From: Ferroplasma sp037442045
GTDB taxonomy: Archaea > Thermoplasmatota > Thermoplasmata > Thermoplasmatales > Thermoplasmataceae
Reading direction: 5' to 3'
Assembly (NCBI RefSeq): GCF_037442045.1
Contig: NZ_JBBIRC010000001.1
Coordinates: forward strand, 1-58,002
Length of the DNA stretch: 58,002 nt
The notes beneath the pieces were generated by a model. The model was given only the letters and a program-made list of their open reading frames with translations, was not told the DNA's origin and ran no database searches. Positions 52,992-58,002 of the stretch are shown piece after piece. The translations under genes and the position numbers were made by a program. The stretch's first letter is position 1, and the number at the start of each line of letters is the position of its first letter.

Positions 52992-53684
52992 TCATTTTAA
53001 TAATTTTATGTCTGCCTCACCATTTGTTTTTCTGTTCACTAGATCCATCAAATCACCCTGCATTCCTGCCGGTATTTCCACAACACATATGTAATCACCT
53101 GCATTTGACCATTCTTCTTTTAATATGGTACCCATTTTCGCAATATCACCGTAAAGCCTTCCATATGCGTCACCAGAAAGTTTCACTGCGAGCCTTGCCT
53201 TTTCCATCCTTATTGGTATCAGTGGCCTTATTGCTTTGAGCACCATTTGAACCTGTTCATCAACTCCTTTAAACGGATCTATCCGAACTTTTGCCTCCTC
53301 CATAGCTTCTTCTATCCTTATTGCCGGTATTGGTGTATTGGTTTGTGGATTTATTGCTTCACGAACAAGTTCATTAATTACCTGTTTTCTTTTCAATTCA
53401 AGCATTTCCCTTCTCTGATCTGTTGTTAACTGAATCTGCCCTCTTTTTATTATCTCTATTGCAATCTGAGCTATATCTGTAGTTTTAAAAACGTGCTTCA
53501 GTATTTCTTCATTTGTCCGTTCACCTTTTTTTGCATCCTTAAATATTTCAGGCAATGCGAGATCGTTTTCAAGATCTATTTTTCCATTCCGTATTCTGGA
53601 AGCTGCGTCAGGATCCACAAGGATTTCAAAGCGATAACCGTTATATTCAAATCTTGCGATTACTGCTTCATCTGTACTTACCAT
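52992..53684 (-). CDS. Ribosome maturation protein SBDS (Sdo1)
   Basis: 230 residues, three domains. Landmarks are VARFEYNGYRFEILVDPD near the start and NPQTNTPIPAIRIEEAM. It works with EF-2-like GTPases to remove aIF6, encoded elsewhere in this window, from the 50S subunit. Box A TTTAAATAAAT lies about 22 bases before the ATG. A 107-base gap to rrp4, with no gene seen, may hold a second promoter. Confidence 0.95.
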   Translation of the reverse strand: MVSTDEAVIARFEYNGYRFEILVDPDAASRIRNGKIDLENDLALPEIFKDAKKGERTNEEILKHVFKTTDIAQIAIEIIKRGQIQLTTDQRREMLELKRKQVINELVREAINPQTNTPIPAIRIEEAMEEAKVRIDPFKGVDEQVQMVLKAIRPLIPIRMEKARLAVKLSGDAYGRLYGDIAKMGTILKEEWSNAGDYICVVEIPAGMQGDLMDLVNRKTNGEADIKLLK

Positions 53685-53713
53685 TGTTGATAATGATTTA
53701 TTTAAATAAAAAA

Positions 53714-54826
53714 TTATACTTTTATTTTATTTTTTGGTACCGATGCAATAAGGAAAAATATAGCACTTATACTTGAGATTAAAACAAATACAAAGGATAT
53801 TTCATGATCGAATAAAAACAGAGCGGCAAATATGGTGCTGCCAAGAAAGCCTGATATTGCCTTTCCTGTGTAGAATACTCCATTGTTAGCAGTGGAGAAC
53901 CTTGAACCAAAAATATCCCCTATTAATGAGAAATACATAGAAATCATTGCACCTCCGAAGAATCCTATAAATATTATTGCGAAAACATACATCCTTAAAA
54001 TTAAAAATATTGATCCAAGTATCAAAAATGAATCTATCAGCATAACGACTTTTGTTCGTCCAATAAGGTCTGATATATATCCAAGTATAGGTCTGCTTAC
54101 ACCACTGAGAAGTGGGAATAATGAAACAAGTATTGTAAATTCAACAAGTGGCAGTGTTTCGCCCAGATATCCAAATGAAGCCGAAACTACTATTAATGGA
54201 ATGGCACCCAGTATAAATGATATATACAGTATCCAGAATCTCTTGTTTTTAAGATTCTTGGATGTTTTTTCACCGACCAGTGCCTGAGTTTCCGGATATT
54301 TTGCCTTCATTAAAAGTACAGGAAGTATAATTATTTCCGAAACTCCTATTATAAGCATTGGTTCCCTGAATGACACTGCCCTTGCTATGAAAATGTTTGC
54401 AACCGCGGCGCCCAGTCCAAATCCCAGCGAAACAAATCCCACCGCAAATCCCCTCCTGCCTTTAAACCATTTAACTGCAAGATTTGTGGATATGCCATAT
54501 AATATTCCTTCTCCAATGCTGCCCAGTGACCACAGTATATAAAAAAGGTATAGATTGCTGATAAATGAGGTGCCCAGAAATCCAAGAGAGGATAAGACTG
54601 CTGAAAATATTCCTATATTTCTTGGCCCATTCTTGTCAGCAAAATAACCGCCAACACCCTGAAAACCTGTAGAAAATATGGCAAAGAGGGTAAAAGCAAC
54701 TTCTATTTCCACAAGAGAAACGTTTAATCCTGTTTTAAGCAAGGGCTCAAAAACGTTCCATGAATATTGATAAAGTGAATTAAAAGACATTATTACAACG
54801 CCGATTATAAGATAACCTTTTTTCAC
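53714..54826 (-). CDS. MFS transporter (oxalate/formate antiporter-like)
   Basis: 370 residues with about 11-12 TM segments. YFADKNGPRNIGIFSA is the MFS loop 2-3 motif and GYISDLIGRTKVVML its counterpart in the second half. The pattern resembles the OFA group, but the substrate is unknown. The start is GTG 54826, about 22 bases after TTTATATTA, so leaderless. The next genes upstream on the strand are separate. Confidence 0.86.
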   Translation of the reverse strand: MKKGYLIIGVVIMSFNSLYQYSWNVFEPLLKTGLNVSLVEIEVAFTLFAIFSTGFQGVGGYFADKNGPRNIGIFSAVLSSLGFLGTSFISNLYLFYILWSLGSIGEGILYGISTNLAVKWFKGRRGFAVGFVSLGFGLGAAVANIFIARAVSFREPMLIIGVSEIIILPVLLMKAKYPETQALVGEKTSKNLKNKRFWILYISFILGAIPLIVVSASFGYLGETLPLVEFTILVSLFPLLSGVSRPILGYISDLIGRTKVVMLIDSFLILGSIFLILRMYVFAIIFIGFFGGAMISMYFSLIGDIFGSRFSTANNGVFYTGKAISGFLGSTIFAALFLFDHEISFVFVLISSISAIFFLIASVPKNKIKV

Positions 54827-54859
54827 ATATCAAAATTAAGTTTAATAATATAAATATTC

Positions 54860-55096
54860 TTACAATTTTTGTTTCATTCGAATTCTTTTAATAAATTTGT
54901 TTATTGCAAAGATTCCCCAGATTGATTCTATAACTCCGAATGGATATACTCCTGAGAGAATACCATAAATGGCTGAACCGAAGCACATCAATGCAAATAA
55001 TAATGAGTATTTTGGTGCCCTAGATTCCAGAAGATAGAATACCATCATCATTGCAAGGACTGTTGAACCGTAAAGAGTCAATAAAGTTAGAAACAT
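54860..55096 (-). CDS. Small membrane protein, 78 aa
   Basis: Two or three hydrophobic segments (about 3-23, 30-50 and 53-67) and a basic end KFIKRIRMKQKL. I do not recognise it. It lies on the minus strand between the NicO-like gene and the MFS gene; an operon is possible but the gaps of 33-37 bases do not prove it. Confidence 0.55.
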   Translation of the reverse strand: MFLTLLTLYGSTVLAMMMVFYLLESRAPKYSLLFALMCFGSAIYGILSGVYPFGVIESIWGIFAINKFIKRIRMKQKL

Positions 55097-55133
55097 TATT
55101 CACAATTATATGTAACTAAAAATAATTTTGTAC

Positions 55134-55745
55134 TTAAAATAATACAAATATTATTGTCAGCAATAAAATTACTGCAACCAGATAATCAATTTTTTCAGGT
55201 GTGAATGATGCAAGTTTTTTTATAAGAACTTTACTTAATAAAAGTGTTATCACAAGAAGGGCTAAAGCAGATGATATAACAAACAGAAACAATGTTAAAT
55301 AAACGAAATGAATGCCATAAACCACGGCTATAAGTATTACTGGAACAATAGCAGGATCAGGTATTATGCTTACCAGCAATATAGATTTTTCAATTTCTTT
55401 CGACTTTGATTCCTGTTTATTTCTTTCATGCCTGGCATTAATAACTATGTATGTTGCTACAAAAATAAGCAATGCCACAGCAAAGACCTTTATATAAAAC
55501 TGCGGAAAGAGATACATTCCAAATATGGCTATTGCAAATGAAAGTACAGCGGAGAAAATTCCATGGATTAACCCAAGGCCAAAAGATAATGTTCCGGTTT
55601 CACTGCTTCTGAACTTTTTATGAATGGAGTATGATAAAATTGGTGTCCAGTGGTCAGGGGCAATCATATGCAATGTTGCTATTACAATTGCCAGGCTTAC
55701 GATTGCGGCTGGAAGCAGAATATAAAGTGCAAACATAAGAGCCAA
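55134..55745 (-). CDS. Putative NicO/UreH-like metal transporter membrane protein
   Basis: 203 residues with about six TM segments. ATLHMIAPDHWTPI in TM1 resembles the HxxxxDH nickel-binding motif and GLGLIHGIFSAVLSFAIAIFG the second conserved His motif of the NicO/UreH group. That suggests divalent metal (Ni/Co) movement, but the sequence is divergent, so this is a moderate call. No adjacent metalloenzyme gene settles it; the cobalamin genes are 30 kb away. Confidence 0.5.
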   Translation of the reverse strand: MALMFALYILLPAAIVSLAIVIATLHMIAPDHWTPILSYSIHKKFRSSETGTLSFGLGLIHGIFSAVLSFAIAIFGMYLFPQFYIKVFAVALLIFVATYIVINARHERNKQESKSKEIEKSILLVSIIPDPAIVPVILIAVVYGIHFVYLTLFLFVISSALALLVITLLLSKVLIKKLASFTPEKIDYLVAVILLLTIIFVLF

Positions 55746-55835
55746 TAGTGTTATCGTATAAGAAATTATATATAAAATATGGCTTTTAAATTAATTTTAA
55801 AAAATTGTTAAATAGGCAATTAATATGGATAATAG

Positions 55836-56444
55836 ATGGAAAAAATAGAGGTTAAAAATCCCGGGCAGCATTATGTTGACAACTGGATTATCTATGATGC
55901 ACTTGGTGGACCAGCCATAGATGAAAACAAATGGTCTTTAAAAGTTACCGGGCTTGTAAATAAACCGGCTGAATATACATATAAGGAATTAAATAAAATG
56001 CCAGGAATTGAATATATTTCAGATTTTAATTGTGTTACAAAATGGTCAATAAAAGAAGCTAAATTTACAGGGCCATCATTAAGGGACATTATAATGAAAT
56101 CCGAACCATCGCCAGATGCCGAGTGGGTTATGTTCATATGTGCCGATGGGTATGATACGCCGATACCTTTTGATGACGCTGTTGATGAAAAGAGCGTACT
56201 TGCATTGAAAATTGATGATAAGCCCCTTGGGATCAAACACGGGTTTCCTGCAAGGCCTTTTATGCCTTCGCTTTATGGCTGGAAAAGTGCAAAATGGGTT
56301 ACAGAAATAAAATTAATGGAAAAGTATGAAGATGGATACTGGGAGGCTTATGGCTACCATGAAAGGGGGAAAGTTGAAGACCAGGAACGTTTCAAGGGCT
56401 TTGAATGGAAGAAGATCAGGAGGCATTCAGAAATAGACAAATAA
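55836..56444 (+). CDS. Sulfite oxidase-like molybdopterin enzyme (YedY fold)
   Basis: 202 residues, one Oxidored_molyb domain. The molybdenum-binding Cys is C66 in SDFNCVTKWS. GFPARPFMPSLYGWKSAKWV and YWEAYGYHERG are typical. No Tat signal (no RR) is present and no C-terminal Mo-co dimerisation domain, so it may act in the cytoplasm. The substrate is unknown; sulfoxide or sulfite is a guess by family. An AT-rich box is about 25 bases upstream. Confidence 0.88.
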   Translation: MEKIEVKNPGQHYVDNWIIYDALGGPAIDENKWSLKVTGLVNKPAEYTYKELNKMPGIEYISDFNCVTKWSIKEAKFTGPSLRDIIMKSEPSPDAEWVMFICADGYDTPIPFDDAVDEKSVLALKIDDKPLGIKHGFPARPFMPSLYGWKSAKWVTEIKLMEKYEDGYWEAYGYHERGKVEDQERFKGFEWKKIRRHSEIDK

Positions 56445-56515
56445 TGTTGTATTTATAGATTTAAAGCAATTGAAATCGAATAAACACTTTCTGGATTTAA
56501 TTAAATATTATTTGA

Positions 56516-57274
56516 TTATTTATTCAGCAACAATTCCAGAGGTGCATGGTCTGAACCCTTGACATCTTCCAGTATTATGGAATCCTGAACATTTTTTATA
56601 AAATTATCACTTACAAGAAAATAATCTATCCTCCAACCTATATTCTTTTCACGGGCATTAAATCTGTAGGACCACCAGGAATAATGTTCTGATTCCTTAT
56701 GGAAATACCTGTAAGTATCAATATAACCATGGGATAGCATATTTGTCATGGAATCACGCTCCTCTATGGTAAAACCAGCATTTCTTTCATTTCCTTTAGG
56801 CCTTGCTATATCTATTTCCTCATGGGCTACATTGAAATCCCCTGTAATTATAACCGGTTTTTTAGTTTTTAAGCCATCCATATATTCAAGAATTTTATTG
56901 TTGAATTTTATTTTGTAATCCAGTCTTGGAAGCCCGTGCTGTGAGTTCGGGAAGTATGAATTTATAAGATAAAAATTATCATATTCGAATGTCTGTACTC
57001 TGCCTTCTGAATCTGATATTTCATCACCAATGCCTTCAGTATAACTTTCTACTTCCAGTTTTGACAGTGCCATTGTGCCACTGTATCCTTTTTTGTCTGC
57101 TGAATTTGTATATATTTTATATCCAAGGTGATGTATTTCTTCCGGTATCTCAGTTTTTTCCGCCTTTATTTCCTGCATCAGAATAATATCGGGATCTTCT
57201 TTTTTTAAAGTGTCTGTAATTCCATTCTTTACAGCGGCCCGCAAACCGTTGACATTCCATGATAATATTTTCAT
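56516..57274 (-). CDS. xth: Exodeoxyribonuclease III
   Basis: 252 residues from ATG 57274, starting KILSWNVNGLRA. An upstream open frame to 57394 is not counted because GTATATAAAAG (57295-57305) is 26 bases from this ATG. Catalytic parts are MQEIKAE (Glu), TGDFNVAHEEID (Asp, Asn) and WRIDYFLVS, GSDHAPL (His). AP endonuclease in base excision repair. Divergent from the NifX-like gene. Confidence 0.94.
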   Translation of the reverse strand: MKILSWNVNGLRAAVKNGITDTLKKEDPDIILMQEIKAEKTEIPEEIHHLGYKIYTNSADKKGYSGTMALSKLEVESYTEGIGDEISDSEGRVQTFEYDNFYLINSYFPNSQHGLPRLDYKIKFNNKILEYMDGLKTKKPVIITGDFNVAHEEIDIARPKGNERNAGFTIEERDSMTNMLSHGYIDTYRYFHKESEHYSWWSYRFNAREKNIGWRIDYFLVSDNFIKNVQDSIILEDVKGSDHAPLELLLNK

Positions 57275-57294
57275 ATTCATGTTATAATTATATT

Positions 57295-57392
57295 GTATAT
57301 AAAAGAAATTGTACAGATTTTTGAACTGATTTTGCTCCTGTTGTTCATACAACTTTGTTGTATTCCGAATATAAGTTGCAATGTTTATATAC
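57295..57392. promoter_or_regulatory. Divergent promoters of xth and the NifX-like gene
   Basis: GTATATAAAAG (57295-57305) serves xth on the minus strand. TTTATATAC (57384-57392) serves the NifX-like gene on the plus strand, 24 bases before its ATG 57412. About 80 bases between them contain no other obvious signal. Confidence 0.5.
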
Positions 57393-57411
57393 ATATCTAT
57401 GATTATTTAGT

Positions 57412-57807
57412 ATGGAGATACTGGCTGTGCCTGTAACTGAAGATAAGGTAGATATGCCCGGCAAGGCAAGTGAAGTCCACGTATATGAAATACCAGATAA
57501 TATGGATAAGTATATTTTAATAAAAAGATATGAAAATGTGGCATTAAAAATAAAGGATGATGGTGGCCTGCCACTTCTGGAATCTCTGATAAAAGAGAAG
57601 GTTAATTCAGTAATATTGCCTGGAATAGGTGGCCCGGGAATAACTTTTCTGCACAATAAAATAAAGGTGTATATATCTACAGGCGAAGAAATTGGAGCAC
57701 TGGACAATTATCTGGCAAATAAGCTAAAATATACAGATAAACCTACAGTATTCAATTGCCCTGAAATATTATTCAAAAAAGCAGAGGAGTATAGAAATAA
57801 ATTATAA
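57412..57807 (+). CDS. Dinitrogenase iron-molybdenum cofactor domain (NifX/NifY-like) protein
   Basis: 131 residues. ILAVPVTEDKVDM starts the domain, and SVILPGIGGPGITFL with KIKVYISTGEEIGALDNYL are typical of the NifX/NifB family. No nif genes are nearby, so it likely binds a metal cluster or molecule for another process. The C-terminal 30 residues (NCPEILFKKAEEYRNKL) are an extra helix. Confidence 0.82.
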   Translation: MEILAVPVTEDKVDMPGKASEVHVYEIPDNMDKYILIKRYENVALKIKDDGGLPLLESLIKEKVNSVILPGIGGPGITFLHNKIKVYISTGEEIGALDNYLANKLKYTDKPTVFNCPEILFKKAEEYRNKL

Positions 57808-57913
57808 CATCCAGGTTTAACCGGACCAAAATTTGCAATATAGAAATACCATAACCGTTTTAGTTGATAAAACAGATAAAATTTATGTACTTTCATATTA
57901 TAGATTTTATTAC

Positions 57914-58002
57914 ATGCCTGATACCATTTATGTGTATAAAGACCACCAGATTACCGGACCGAATAATTATTCTGTTAACATCATTGCATCTGATCATGGA
58001 AA
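57914..58002 (+). CDS. Partial ORF at the window end (5' part only)
   Basis: ATG 57914 opens at least 29 codons without a stop up to the window edge (MPDTIYVYKDHQITGPNNYS and on). A TATA-like stretch lies about 20-25 bases upstream. The codons are slightly more G+C-rich than those of the neighbours. I cannot name the product. The preceding region 57808-57913 has no gene that I see. Confidence 0.45.
   Translation, partial: MPDTIYVYKDHQITGPNNYSVNIIASDHG

Noticed and set aside
57275..57394. N-terminal extension of exonuclease III by 40 codons
   Set aside because: The extension is Asn/Tyr-rich, unlike the family, and the box A sits inside it, 26 bases before the normal start.
1..58002. CRISPR arrays, transposons, integrated elements or defence islands
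   Set aside because: I looked for regularly spaced repeats, transposase or integrase motifs, terminal inverted repeats and restriction or toxin genes and saw none. The tRNA genes at both ends of the 40-kb stretch have no adjacent integrase or duplicated tRNA ends.

Overview
The window is chromosomal DNA of an acidophilic archaeon of the order Thermoplasmatales, most like Ferroplasma, Acidiplasma or a close relative. This is inferred from archaeal-only genes (exosome Rrp4/Rrp41/Rrp42, SBDS, aIF6, PDCD5, L31e, L39e, L21e, L37ae, RpoF, RpoP, Pus10, DUF655), the low G+C (about one third by eye), the trpBADFEGC gene order with a TrpB2-type beta subunit, mevalonate and futalosine-pathway genes, a bd-type quinol oxidase and a ferritin-like/VIT1 fusion. 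The genus is a guess; the archaeal assignment is secure. I see no transposase, integrase, CRISPR array or phage gene. The window is ordinary, gene-dense core chromosome.

Layout. 1-1.5 kb: tRNA-Gly, a membrane protein and triosephosphate isomerase. 1.7-8.4 kb: complete tryptophan operon trpB-A-D-F-E-G-C followed by DAHP synthase, mostly with 4-base ATGA overlaps. 8.4-11 kb: RtcB RNA ligase, a small protein, a winged-helix regulator and a GNAT acetyltransferase. 11-16.5 kb: peptide-type ABC transporter module with two permeases, a protein that looks like an ABC ATPase without its nucleotide-binding motifs, and a convergent substrate-binding protein. 16.5-19 kb: sugar nucleotidyltransferase, DUF131 protein and a coiled-coil protein. 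19-23.6 kb: cobalamin late-stage/salvage genes (cobD, cobQ, cbiB, cobT-like). 23.6-25.5 kb: S49 peptidase, pyrF and divergent pyrE. 25.5-27.5 kb: S19e-PDCD5-L39e-L31e-aIF6. 27.5-31 kb: ABC exporter and ferritin-VIT1. 31-39.7 kb: aminotransferase, Hjc-like nuclease, thioesterase, a degenerate carbamate-kinase-like protein, thymidine kinase, small regulators, a degenerate acyl-CoA-synthetase-like protein, NAD(P)HX repair enzyme and a CDGSH protein. 39.9-46.3 kb: tRNA-Pro, cytochrome bd, MqnD and the DUF35/thiolase/HMG-CoA synthase operon. 46.5-53.7 kb: slipin, then the archaeal superoperon from SBDS and the exosome to KsgA on the minus strand. 53.7-58 kb: MFS transporter, small membrane proteins, a NicO/UreH-like protein, a YedY-like molybdoenzyme, exonuclease III, a NifX-like protein and a truncated ORF at the end.

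Two general features stand out. First, genes that begin a transcript typically have an AT-rich box A centred about 24-27 bases before the start codon (leaderless mRNA), whereas internal operon genes have GGTGA-type Shine-Dalgarno sites; this let me correct many starts. Second, several proteins keep a recognisable enzyme fold but lack catalytic motifs: the ABC ATPase-like, carbamate-kinase-like and AMP-binding-like proteins, and the thiolase (Cys to Thr). These are the best candidates for undescribed biology here. Nothing in the window looks like a defence island.
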